Shown in pieces: positions 1-6,246 of a stretch of 8,126 nt of DNA. Position numbers and translations under genes: made by a program. The stretch lies in the NCBI GenBank assembly GCA_009827205.1, contig WUAK01000125.1, positions 1-8,126 of the forward strand. The letters are read 5' to 3'. This DNA comes from Phycisphaeraceae bacterium. Its GTDB lineage: Bacteria > Planctomycetota > Phycisphaerae > Phycisphaerales > UBA1924. Every line of letters starts with the position of its first letter. Within the stretch, counting starts at the first letter, position 1. The notes below the pieces were generated by a model that saw nothing but the letters and a program-made list of their open reading frames with translations, had not been told where the DNA came from and did not search any database.

Positions 1-895
1 GCTCAATCTGTGTCGCGTTCTTGCGTGAGAGGAAGTGGATGTCGTCGAGGCAGAGCAGGTCCAGGCCGCGGTAACGCTTGCGGAAGCTCTCAACGTTGCC
101 GGCCTGCACGGACGCGATGTACTCGTTCGTGAACGCCTCAGCGGGGACGTACCTGACCCGGGCGCCGGGGTTCTGCGCGAGCACGCGGCGTGCGATGCCC
201 CGCAGGAGGTGCGTTTTGCCCAGCCCGCACTCGCTGTGCAGGAACAGTCTCGAGAAAGCGGGGTCGCTTTCGAGGTTGGCGATCTGGTGCGCCGCGTCGA
301 ACGCCATCTGGTTTGATTCGCCTATGACGAAGCGGTCAAGGTCGTAGCGTTCGTCGAATACTTTCTTCGCGGATTTGGCTTTTGCGAGCGACTGCGAGGG
401 CTTGGCCTTTGCTCTTGGCGCGGCACTCTCGAGCGGGATGTCTGGGTCGAGCGTCTCCACAAAGAGAGACGCGTCGATCCGGATCGCGACAGTGGGCGAA
501 CGATCGGGCGCGAGTTCGGTCACGATCTCGCGCAGCTGCTTGGCGAACAGCTTCTCGAAGATGTCCTTGTGGAACTTGGCGGGCACCGCGATATCGAGCG
601 TATTGCCCACGAGCGAGACCTTCGCCTGGTCGTCGGTGAAGTAGCGGTTGACCCGGTCTTCGCCGAAGTGCTCGCGGAGTTGGTGGAGCACCGCATCGAT
701 GAGCAGATCACTCTGGTTGGTGTCCTGCGTGGTGGTCTGCGCCGCTGCAGGGCGGAGGGGCTTTGCGCGCCTCGGCTGAGCGCGTTCGGTCTGCTCGCTG
801 AGTGCCTGTCGCCCGGGCTTGCCGCCGGTTGTCAGAGGCTTGGCGCTTCTGTTGTGCTTTGAGGTGCTGCTCGCCGTGCGTGCTGTGGACTCCAC
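1..895 (-). CDS. dnaA: Chromosomal replication initiator DnaA (5' part; 3' end lies outside the window)
   Basis: DnaA binds DnaA boxes at the origin, melts DNA and recruits the helicase. About 298 N-terminal residues are visible on the minus strand, with no stop before base 1. Domain I is recognisable at about residues 64-130 (HQLREHFGEDRVNRYF, then an alternating hydrophobic stretch ending KLFAKQLREIV). A variable linker rich in Ala, Lys and Ser follows. The AAA+ domain starts near residue 180 (YDLDRFVIGESNQMA). Walker A is ECGLGKTHLL (Lys near residue 228) and Walker B is LLCLDDIHFL, followed by SRKNATQ; all are DnaA signatures. Sensor motifs and the HTH domain IV are off the window. I chose a GTG start at 895 because GAGAGGGGA lies about 8 bases upstream; an in-frame ATG at 1006 lacks a good ribosome site but cannot be excluded. 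Either start leaves a Ser/Thr/Arg/Pro-rich extension of 60 or more residues before domain I, which is unusual. An in-frame GTG at 691 would remove it but has no visible ribosome site. Identity is very secure; the start is not. Confidence 0.95.
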   Translation of the reverse strand, partial: MESTARTASSTSKHNRSAKPLTTGGKPGRQALSEQTERAQPRRAKPLRPAAAQTTTQDTNQSDLLIDAVLHQLREHFGEDRVNRYFTDDQAKVSLVGNTLDIAVPAKFHKDIFEKLFAKQLREIVTELAPDRSPTVAIRIDASLFVETLDPDIPLESAAPRAKAKPSQSLAKAKSAKKVFDERYDLDRFVIGESNQMAFDAAHQIANLESDPAFSRLFLHSECGLGKTHLLRGIARRVLAQNPGARVRYVPAEAFTNEYIASVQAGNVESFRKRYRGLDLLCLDDIHFLSRKNATQIE

Positions 896-1241
896 CAGGT
901 CCGTCCCCTCTCTCGGCCAAGAACGCTGGCCGGCGCGTTGAGATATTGAACTACGTGCGCTCCGATCGCCTCCCAGGGGGCAAATCACCCTCGGTTGGCC
1001 GCACATAGAGATTCGATTTGAGCTTGTCTTCCCTGCCCCACGAGCGCACCGATGTGAGTCGGGCGCCGCCGCGTTCCTTGCAGCGGTCCACAGCCTAGGG
1101 CATGCGCGAGTGCTCAGCAAACGTTTCGTTCGCCCAAAACCCTGATGAATAGCCGCTGTTGTCCTGCGCATAAGCACTTAGGTGCCAAAAAGTCTTTATC
1201 CACGCTTTACACAATTCGTCGTGCACATCCGGTGGAAGAAA
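896..1241. other. Gene-free stretch upstream of dnaA; promoter region and possible origin segment
   Basis: This 346-base gap lies between the stop of the acetyltransferase gene and the dnaA start, both genes reading leftward. No open frame in it resembles a protein. The part from about 1130 to 1250 is more AT-rich than the surroundings and contains a near-consensus DnaA box. Two further TCCACA cores occur, one at 1087-1092 and one reading in reverse just inside dnaA near 885. It must carry the dnaA promoter unless dnaA is co-transcribed with the acetyltransferase gene, but I found no convincing -35/-10 pair. A short hairpin (GCAC, loop TTAG, GTGC) sits at 1174-1185. One good box is too few to call oriC. 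Confidence 0.4.
1196..1204 (+). promoter_or_regulatory. Near-consensus DnaA box (TTATCCACG)
   Basis: TTATCCACG matches the bacterial DnaA box TTATCCACA at 8 of 9 positions, differing only at the last base. It lies about 300 bases upstream of the dnaA start, in a locally AT-rich segment. This position would suit dnaA autoregulation or an origin element. A single box can occur by chance, so the call rests mainly on its position. Confidence 0.45.
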
Positions 1242-2228
1242 TTACATGTTCGGTTTCACCCACGCGTCTCGCGCAGAGAACTCGGTAAACCCGAACGTGT
1301 CGTACATCGCAAGCGCCGGCGTGTTGCGCCGATCAACGGCGCACACCAGCTTGGCGATGCGCTTTAAACGAAGTTCTTCTATCGCGCGGTGCAGCAGAGC
1401 CTTTCCAAGGCCCATGCCCCTGCCCTCGACAGCGAGCCCGATGTAAACAAGTTCTGCAGATCCTGTTTCGGGGACGATGCTCACGAGCACACACCCGACG
1501 GGTTTGTGGTCGATGAATGCCAGCAGCCAGTGCGCAGGATCAAAGGTACCCGTTGCTTTGTGGCTCTCGATGACATCCTCTGTGTCGCGCAGACCGCAGA
1601 GTTCCGGGCAGTCGGATGTGTCAAGGTATGAGGAATCTAATACCCTCTTTAGGCGATCGTGATCTGGGCTCCCGGGCTCCAGATCGTCTTGCATGGGTCG
1701 GACGTGGACGCCATTAGGCATTTCAGGCTTCTGCTTTGCATGGCTCTGTTTGATCGCCAGCTCCATGTATGCAAGTTCGCCGACATGGGTGAAACCCGCT
1801 GCTTTGCAGGCCTCGATCGCCCAGGTCTCGTGCGGCTCTGGCAACGCCTGAGAGATCGCCACGCGCTGCTTGTCGAGGTGAGCCGTCGCAGCGGTGATAC
1901 AGCTCGCACGCGCCGCGACGGCCTGGCTCTCATCGTCGTCGCCGTTTGGATCGGGGTGGGAGACAAAGAGCATCGCGGTTCTGCCAGGACCCTCGATGGC
2001 TAGGCACGCTTCTCGGACCCGGGGTTTGTCGCTGCTCTGATCGACGATCCCGAACAGGTTGTTCAGGCTGATTCCACTGGCCTTGACCCCCGCGAGGAAG
2101 CGTTTGGCGGTGATTTCTCGCTCGTGGGGTGGTGCAGGGAGGATCCTCATCGCGGCCTCGAGGTGCAGATGCTCTGGGATCAGCACCGGCTGGAGATCGC
2201 TCGTGGGTGTTTGGTCGTGTCTGGTCAT
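1242..2228 (-). CDS. GNAT-family N-acetyltransferase with two tandem GNAT-like domains
   Basis: The product is 328 residues and lacks a signal peptide, so it is probably cytoplasmic. The C-terminal domain (about 170-328) is a typical GNAT fold. It has a strand with LVYIGLAV, then the acetyl-CoA pyrophosphate loop GRGMGLGKALL (about 269-279), and the late motif NTPALAMYDTFGF (about 302-314), where Tyr309 sits at the usual general-acid position. The N-terminal half (about 20-160) looks like a degenerate second copy: it ends in AGFTHVGELAYMEL, a GNAT-like final strand pattern, but has no clear acyl-CoA loop. Tandem GNAT proteins of this size include mycothiol synthase-like enzymes, but nothing here fixes the substrate. 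The ribosome site is weak (AAGG about 8 bases upstream). The gene reads leftward toward dnaA and is divergent from the secreted-protein gene. Family assignment is firm; substrate is unknown. Confidence 0.85.
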   Translation of the reverse strand: MTRHDQTPTSDLQPVLIPEHLHLEAAMRILPAPPHEREITAKRFLAGVKASGISLNNLFGIVDQSSDKPRVREACLAIEGPGRTAMLFVSHPDPNGDDDESQAVAARASCITAATAHLDKQRVAISQALPEPHETWAIEACKAAGFTHVGELAYMELAIKQSHAKQKPEMPNGVHVRPMQDDLEPGSPDHDRLKRVLDSSYLDTSDCPELCGLRDTEDVIESHKATGTFDPAHWLLAFIDHKPVGCVLVSIVPETGSAELVYIGLAVEGRGMGLGKALLHRAIEELRLKRIAKLVCAVDRRNTPALAMYDTFGFTEFSARDAWVKPNM

Positions 2229-2322
2229 GGCCTTGGCCTTAGACTACGCTTGAGGCGGAGCCGAGGGGTTGCCCAGACCGGTGAGAGGCACCCGCGGATC
2301 GGCCCGATTCGGAGAAGTGACC

Positions 2323-2961
2323 ATGCGAACGACCCGCTCTCGGCTTACAGCCGCGGCTGCGTGTGTGCTGACCGTCCTTACTGCTACGGCGATGGGGTTC
2401 TCGCGCCCGCCCGAGCCGGATCCGCTGCCCAAGCGCTGGCAGCTTGATCTCGACGTTGGCCCGCTCCGCGTGGGTTCTGTGAATGTCGAGGACGAGGGCT
2501 CGCAGCTCTTCTACTACCTGACCTACCGCGTGACCAACAACTCCGGTCAGGACCTGACTTTCGCGCCGGTCTTCGAGCTTGGCACCGACGAGGGTGAACT
2601 CTTCCGGGCTGGCAAGGACGTTCCCCGCTCTGTGCGTCAGGAACTCCTGGGCAGGCTCAACAACCCGCTTCTGGAGGGTCAGATCTCAATCCTGGGCACG
2701 CTTCTTCAGGGCAAGGAGAACGCCAAGGACGGGCTCGTGATCTGGCCCGTCGGGGACATCGATGTGGACGAGATCTCCGTCTACGCCGCGGGTTTCAGCG
2801 GTGAGACGGCCAAGGTTGAGTTCAAGGATCCCAAGACGGGCGAGACGAAGGAGGTCACCCTCCGCAAGTCGTACATGGTCCGTTATGACCTGCCAGGATC
2901 GCTCGAACGACGCGGCGCGACGCCAATCGAGGCGAAGGCCGAACGCTGGATCATGCGCTAA
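2323..2961 (+). CDS. Secreted or periplasmic protein of unknown function
   Basis: I do not recognise this 212-residue protein. It starts with a classical Sec signal peptide: a basic n-region (MRTTRSRL), a hydrophobic stretch rich in Ala, Val, Leu and Thr (about 9-24), and a plausible signal peptidase I site near ATAMG at 21-25. The single Cys at 14 is within the hydrophobic core and has no lipobox, so it is not a lipoprotein. The mature part is acidic and predicted beta-rich, with LTYRVTNNSGQDLTFAPVFEL (about 69-89) resembling the 'conventional strand plus free asparagine' style of Ig-like extracellular modules. A later DPKTGETKEVTLRKSYMVRYDLPG segment lies near the C-terminus. There is no catalytic motif. 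The ATG at 2323 is preferred because GGAGAAG lies at 2311-2317; a TTG start at 2269 would hide the signal peptide behind 18 residues. It lies 64 bases upstream of rpmA on the same strand. Confidence 0.75.
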   Translation: MRTTRSRLTAAAACVLTVLTATAMGFSRPPEPDPLPKRWQLDLDVGPLRVGSVNVEDEGSQLFYYLTYRVTNNSGQDLTFAPVFELGTDEGELFRAGKDVPRSVRQELLGRLNNPLLEGQISILGTLLQGKENAKDGLVIWPVGDIDVDEISVYAAGFSGETAKVEFKDPKTGETKEVTLRKSYMVRYDLPGSLERRGATPIEAKAERWIMR

Positions 2962-2979
2962 CCGAGGGCTACGATCGCC

Positions 2980-3000
2980 TTCCGCTCAGGCGAGCGGGAA
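2980..3000 (+). repeat. Imperfect inverted repeat between the secreted-protein gene and rpmA
   Basis: TTCCGCTC (2980-2987) pairs with GAGCGGGAA (2992-3000) with one bulged base and a 4-base loop. It lies after the upstream stop and about 25 bases before the rpmA start. There is no long T-run after it, so it is a poor intrinsic terminator. It could be an attenuating or processing hairpin in an rpmA leader, or chance. Confidence 0.3.
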
Positions 3001-3025
3001 TTTGCACGAACTGAGGTCATCCGAC

Positions 3026-3322
3026 ATGGCACACAAGAAGGGACAGGGCTCGACCCGCAACGTCCGCGACTCGAACCCGCAGTACCGGGGCATCAAGCTC
3101 TACGGCGGCGAAACCGCCAAGCCCGGCTCGATCATCGTCCGCCAGTGCGGCACGAAGTTCCAGCCCGGATTCCTCGTCCGGCGCGGCAACGACGACAGCC
3201 TCTACTCGACCGGCCTCGGCAAGGTCGTCTTCCAGGGCAGGCGCGTGCACGTCGATCCCTACGACAAGGAGATCGCCACGCCCAAGGCGCTTCGCGAGTT
3301 CATTTCAAGCAAATCCAACTGA
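3026..3322 (+). CDS. rpmA: 50S ribosomal protein L27 (bL27)
   Basis: bL27 is a large-subunit protein whose flexible N-terminus reaches toward the peptidyl transferase centre. The 98-residue product is slightly longer than the usual 85-95. It begins MAHKKGQGSTRNVRDSNPQY, matching the family signature MAHKKG-G-S-RNGRDS but with Gln and Thr in the Gly/Ser-rich part and Val for the second Gly. It continues with GGETAKPGSIIVRQCGTKFQPG, the core L27 motif (there is no cleavable N-terminal extension of the Firmicutes kind), and ends with a lysine and serine tail. The start is supported by TGAGGT at 3012-3017, 8-9 bases upstream; longer upstream readings of this frame run through non-conserved sequence. 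The usual neighbour rplU (L21) is absent; the upstream gene encodes a secreted protein instead. A strong terminator follows 68 bases after the stop. Confidence 0.97.
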   Translation: MAHKKGQGSTRNVRDSNPQYRGIKLYGGETAKPGSIIVRQCGTKFQPGFLVRRGNDDSLYSTGLGKVVFQGRRVHVDPYDKEIATPKALREFISSKSN

Positions 3323-3390
3323 TCGAAGAGGGTCAGGGGGGAGAGAGCAACCTTTCGCTTCGAGCCAAGGTTGACGAGAGAGACGAACGA

Positions 3391-3421
3391 GCCGGCCCGA
3401 ATCGGGTCGGCTTTTTCTTTT
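3391..3421 (+). terminator. Rho-independent terminator after rpmA
   Basis: A 9-base-pair GC-rich stem (GCCGGCCCG at 3391-3399 with CGGGTCGGC at 3403-3411, one G-U pair) closes an AAT loop. It is followed directly by TTTTTCTTTT (3412-3421). This is a textbook intrinsic terminator for the rightward rpmA transcript. On the other strand the hairpin lacks a T-run, so it would not efficiently stop the convergent leftward transcript. A further 6-base inverted repeat, AACCTT/AAGGTT (3349-3372), lies just upstream. Confidence 0.9.
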
Positions 3422-3424
3422 GGA

Positions 3425-3841
3425 CTACCGCCGAGCCGCTTTCTTCGTGGTCTTCTTCTTTGCGACCTTCTTGTTTATCTTCTTGGAAGTCTTTTTCTTT
3501 GCTGGCGTTTTGCCCGCAGCAAGTGCGTAGCTCTCTTTGAGCCACTTCTCCCACAGGCGCTTTGGCATGGGCTTGTCGGCGCTGAACCTCGCGGTGACCC
3601 AGCCGGTGGATCCGGTCTCGAACCGATCGGGTTCTACCTCGGCGAGTTTTCGCGCTTCGGCCATCGACGTGTCGAGCTTGAACATCGCCTTAAAGCGTTC
3701 GCCCTGAGGGCCTGTGTAGAGGAACGCTTTCTTGCCGACTTTGAACGAGGCCTGAGTGCACGAAGTGCTCTCGGTCGCCTCTGGCAATGCACCGGCGGCT
3801 TTGCGTATCTGCTGGGTCGGGTCGGTGGGCTTTGCGGGCAT
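3425..3841 (-). CDS. MmcQ/YjbR-family protein with a lysine-rich histone-like tail
   Basis: The 138-residue product has the MmcQ/YjbR (CyaY-like, DUF419) pattern. A short N-terminal helix with ALPEATE (about 18-24) is followed by a strand containing FKVGKKAFLYT (33-43), FKAMFKL (50-56) and then STGWVTARF (78-86) and a closing helix RLWEKWLKESY (95-105). Members are often called predicted DNA-binding proteins, though the biochemical role is largely unproven. From about residue 110 the sequence changes to a tail of about 29 residues with 13 Lys and 2 Arg mixed with Ala and Thr (for example TPAKKKTSKK), like histone H1 or Hc1-type tails. That would favour nucleic-acid binding by inference. The start is well supported by GGGAGGT (plus-strand 3850-3856), 8 bases upstream. 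It follows kdsA on the same strand after 42 bases, so the two may be co-transcribed. Its stop comes just 3 bases after the rpmA terminator T-run. Confidence 0.85.
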   Translation of the reverse strand: MPAKPTDPTQQIRKAAGALPEATESTSCTQASFKVGKKAFLYTGPQGERFKAMFKLDTSMAEARKLAEVEPDRFETGSTGWVTARFSADKPMPKRLWEKWLKESYALAAGKTPAKKKTSKKINKKVAKKKTTKKAARR

Positions 3842-3883
3842 GGTGATGGACCTCCCGCGTCGGAGTGTACTTGAGCGAAACGC

Positions 3884-4738
3884 TCAGTTGGAAAGCGCGT
3901 TTCTAATCCGGGCGCAGTCCGTGATGATGTCGGATGCGACATCTATCGGGAGGACTGTCGCGCCGTCCGACTTCGCGCTGGACGGGTCCGGGTGCGTCTC
4001 GATGAAGAGCGCGTTGACCCCCGCGGCGGTGGCTGCTCGTGCGAGCAGCGGGGCCCGCTCGGGCCTGCCGCCTGTCTGTGTGCCGGAGCCAGGCAGTTGC
4101 GTCGAGTGCGTGACATCGAAGCAGACGGGCGGTGAGCCCTGCTCGGATGAGAGTTCCATGAGATCACCCAGCCCGGTGAAGTCGTTGACGAGGCGGTGGT
4201 AGCCGAAGAACGTGCCCCGCTCGGTCAGCATCTGGTTGTCCAGCCCTGCTTCGGAGAGCTTGGCGACCGGGCCGACCATCTCGGCTGGCGAGAGGAACTG
4301 GCCCTTCTTGGTGTTGACCGCTCTGCCGAATTCTTTGGCGGCTTGCCCCGCTGCGAGCAGGAGGTCGGTCTGCCTGCACAGAAACGCGGGGATCTGAATC
4401 AGATCGACCGCCTTGGCGATCGCTGTCGACTGGCTCGGCTCGTGGATGTCGGTGGTTGTGGGGACGCTGAGCTCCGCGCCGATCTGGTTGATCAGGGCCA
4501 GCCCTTCATCGATGCCCGGCCCGCGGTAGCTCGTGATGCTCGAGCGGTTGGCCTTGTCGAAAGACGCCTTAAAGATGTAGGGCAGTCCTGCGGCCGCACA
4601 CGCCTCCTTCATTGCGCGACCGATGGCGAGCCCCTGCTCAAGCGATTCGAGCACGCACGGACCTGCGATGATCGCAAGGGGCTGGCCCTTGGCGATTGTG
4701 ATGTCTGCGACCCTGCACGCTCGTGGCTCTGTTGGCAT
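3884..4738 (-). CDS. kdsA: 3-deoxy-D-manno-octulosonate 8-phosphate synthase, metal-dependent type
   Basis: KdsA condenses phosphoenolpyruvate with D-arabinose-5-phosphate to make KDO-8-phosphate, the precursor of the KDO sugar linking lipid A to the LPS core. It acts in the cytoplasm. The 284-residue product has the usual length for the family and its motifs in order: AGPCVLES (25-32), FKASFDKANRSS (56-67), PGIDEGL (74-80), VPTTTDIHEP (92-101), IQIPAFLCRQTDLL (114-127), NTKKGQF (142-148), DVTHSTQLPG (208-217) and ETHPDPSSAKSDGA (247-260). Cys28, His211, Glu247 and Asp258 match the four metal ligands known from the Aquifex enzyme; the metal-independent E. coli type has Asn in place of that Cys. 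This makes it a class II, metal-dependent enzyme by sequence. The ATG at 4738 has no clear ribosome site. The gene is divergent from otsA with 104 bases between them. Confidence 0.96.
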   Translation of the reverse strand: MPTEPRACRVADITIAKGQPLAIIAGPCVLESLEQGLAIGRAMKEACAAAGLPYIFKASFDKANRSSITSYRGPGIDEGLALINQIGAELSVPTTTDIHEPSQSTAIAKAVDLIQIPAFLCRQTDLLLAAGQAAKEFGRAVNTKKGQFLSPAEMVGPVAKLSEAGLDNQMLTERGTFFGYHRLVNDFTGLGDLMELSSEQGSPPVCFDVTHSTQLPGSGTQTGGRPERAPLLARAATAAGVNALFIETHPDPSSAKSDGATVLPIDVASDIITDCARIRNALSN

Positions 4739-4842
4739 GCCAGAGGATAGGGGCCTGCGATCCGCAGAAAGGGTCGATAGGATGCCTCCCTGAAGCCGAT
4801 TCCACCCTGAGAGAGCCGAGATTCATTGATTGGACGCGGACC
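4739..4842. promoter_or_regulatory. Divergent promoter region between kdsA and otsA
   Basis: This 104-base gap separates two divergently read genes, so it should hold both promoters. It contains a short perfect inverted repeat, CTGCG-ATC-CGCAG (4755-4767), close to the kdsA start; this could be a small operator or chance. On the minus strand TATCCT lies about 5 bases before the kdsA ATG, which would allow a near-leaderless transcript, but no matching -35 element is seen. Neither kdsA nor otsA has a strong ribosome site here. Confidence 0.4.
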
Positions 4843-6246
4843 ATGGCAAGCAAGAACCGGCTGATTGTCGTCGCCAACCGGTTGCCGGTGAACCGGGTGA
4901 AGAAGAAGGGCCGCCTCGCGTGGGAGACGAGCCCCGGCGGTCTCGTCAGTGCGCTCAAGCCCTTTCTGACCGAAACGGGCGGCTCGTGGGTTGGTTGGGG
5001 CGGCTCGCCGGGCAAAGCGCCCACGCCCTTTACGCATGAGAACATCCAGATCAGACCCGTCTCGGTGACTGCCGAGCAGGTTGAGAAGTTCTACGCGGGC
5101 TTCAGCAACGCGACGCTCTGGCCGCTCTACCACGACTGTGTCCGCACGCCCCAGTTCCATCGCCGGTGGTGGTGGCCTTATGTCGATGTGAACCGCCAGT
5201 TCGCGGAGGCAGCCGCGGCTGAGGCGAAGCCGGGCGACACGGTTTGGGTGCACGACTACCAGCTGCAGCTCGTGCCCGCGATGCTTCGTGAGATCATGCC
5301 CGATGTTCGAATCGGGTTCTTTCTGCACATCCCGTTTCCTCCACTGGAGCTGTTCGCGCAGCTACCTTGGCGCCGAGAGATCCTGACGGGGATCTTGGGC
5401 GCTGATATCGCGGGGTTCCAGACGCCGCAGGGTGCTCGGAACTTCTCCGCCGCTTGCAAGCGTTACGCGGAGGCATCTGGAACGGACACGAAGCTCGAGC
5501 ACCGCGGGCACACGGTTGTCTCAAAGGCATTCCCGATCTCGATCGACATCGAGAATGTTGAGCAAGCCGTGACGAGCAAGGAAGTGATCGATCGCGCTGA
5601 GGAGCTCCGCAAGGACTTCGCGTCCAAACGCGCCGGCGAACGGAAGATCCTGCTTGGCGTGGACAGGCTCGACTACACGAAGGGCATCGAGATCAGGCTC
5701 CGGGCGTACGAGGAATTGCTCAGGCGCGGTGCGCACACGGTGGACGACTGTGTGCTCGTGCAGGTCGCGGTGCCGAGCCGGGAGACGGTTGGTGAGTACG
5801 CGGAGCTGCGGGCGTTTGTTGAGCGGCTGACAGGCCGGATCAACGGCGAGTACGGGCAGGCTGGACGGACCGCGGTGCACTACTTCCGTCGAAATCTTGA
5901 TTACAAGGAGCTCATGGCGTTCTACCGTGCTGCTGATGTGATGCTTGTGACGCCCCTGCGTGACGGGATGAATCTAGTCGCAAAGGAGTACGTCATCGCC
6001 AAGACGGGCGAGGAGCGCGCGGGGACACTCGTCCTGAGCGAGTTTGCGGGGGCTGCCAACGAGCTCGGCGGTGGGGCGCTGCTCGTGAACCCTCACGACG
6101 TGGACGGTTTGGCGGCGACGATGGACGTCTCGATCACGATGCCGGAATCCGAAGTCCAGAGAAGAATGGGTCTGCTTCAGCGGGCGGTGCGAAAGAACGA
6201 TGTGTACGGTTGGGCCCACGGTTTCCTGGAGGCGCTTCGCTCGTGA
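4843..6246 (+). CDS. otsA: Trehalose-6-phosphate synthase (GT20)
   Basis: OtsA transfers glucose from UDP-glucose (or another NDP-glucose) to glucose-6-phosphate, giving trehalose-6-phosphate. It is a cytoplasmic retaining GT-B enzyme. The 467-residue product matches the usual bacterial length. Motifs in order are VVANRLPVNR (9-18; Arg13 corresponds to the conserved phosphate-contacting Arg), GGSWVGWGG (46-54), WPLYHDC (93-99), VWVHDYQLQLVPAMLRE (134-150), GFFLHIPFPPLELF (158-171), GVDRLDYTKGI (272-282; Arg275 and Lys280 match E. coli Arg262 and Lys267), and VTPLRDGMNLVAKEYV (369-384; Asp374 and Glu382 contact the nucleotide sugar). No key residue is missing. I take the ATG at 4843 because the family sequence starts right after it; an upstream in-frame start at 4723 would overlap the kdsA start and add 40 non-conserved residues. 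The ribosome site is weak. The stop overlaps the start of the phosphatase fusion gene. Confidence 0.97.
   Translation: MASKNRLIVVANRLPVNRVKKKGRLAWETSPGGLVSALKPFLTETGGSWVGWGGSPGKAPTPFTHENIQIRPVSVTAEQVEKFYAGFSNATLWPLYHDCVRTPQFHRRWWWPYVDVNRQFAEAAAAEAKPGDTVWVHDYQLQLVPAMLREIMPDVRIGFFLHIPFPPLELFAQLPWRREILTGILGADIAGFQTPQGARNFSAACKRYAEASGTDTKLEHRGHTVVSKAFPISIDIENVEQAVTSKEVIDRAEELRKDFASKRAGERKILLGVDRLDYTKGIEIRLRAYEELLRRGAHTVDDCVLVQVAVPSRETVGEYAELRAFVERLTGRINGEYGQAGRTAVHYFRRNLDYKELMAFYRAADVMLVTPLRDGMNLVAKEYVIAKTGEERAGTLVLSEFAGAANELGGGALLVNPHDVDGLAATMDVSITMPESEVQRRMGLLQRAVRKNDVYGWAHGFLEALRS

Noticed and set aside
1084..1092. Second DnaA box candidate (CGGTCCACA)
   Set aside because: Only the TCCACA core matches (6 of 9 bases), which is expected often by chance.
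2762..3025. Upstream extension of the rpmA frame by 88 codons
   Set aside because: It runs through the end of the secreted-protein gene in another frame and reads as Arg/Ser-rich nonsense. The conserved MAHKKG start with a good ribosome site is at 3026.
3349..3372. AACCTT/AAGGTT inverted repeat after rpmA as a second terminator or small RNA
   Set aside because: The stem is only 6 base pairs with a 12-base loop and no T-run follows. The stronger terminator downstream explains the end of the transcript.
4739..4752. Possible leaderless promoter for kdsA (minus-strand TATCCT just before the ATG)
   Set aside because: The -10 match is only partial and no -35 element at the right distance is visible, so I did not annotate it as a promoter.
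4723..4842. Upstream in-frame extension of otsA starting at 4723
   Set aside because: The extra 40 residues overlap the kdsA start, have no family similarity and would leave almost no promoter space. The ATG at 4843 fits the family start.
4609..5328. A 239-codon minus-strand open frame across the kdsA/otsA junction
   Set aside because: It overlaps the N-terminus of KdsA and much of OtsA, both of which have strong family motifs. Its translation resembles no protein.
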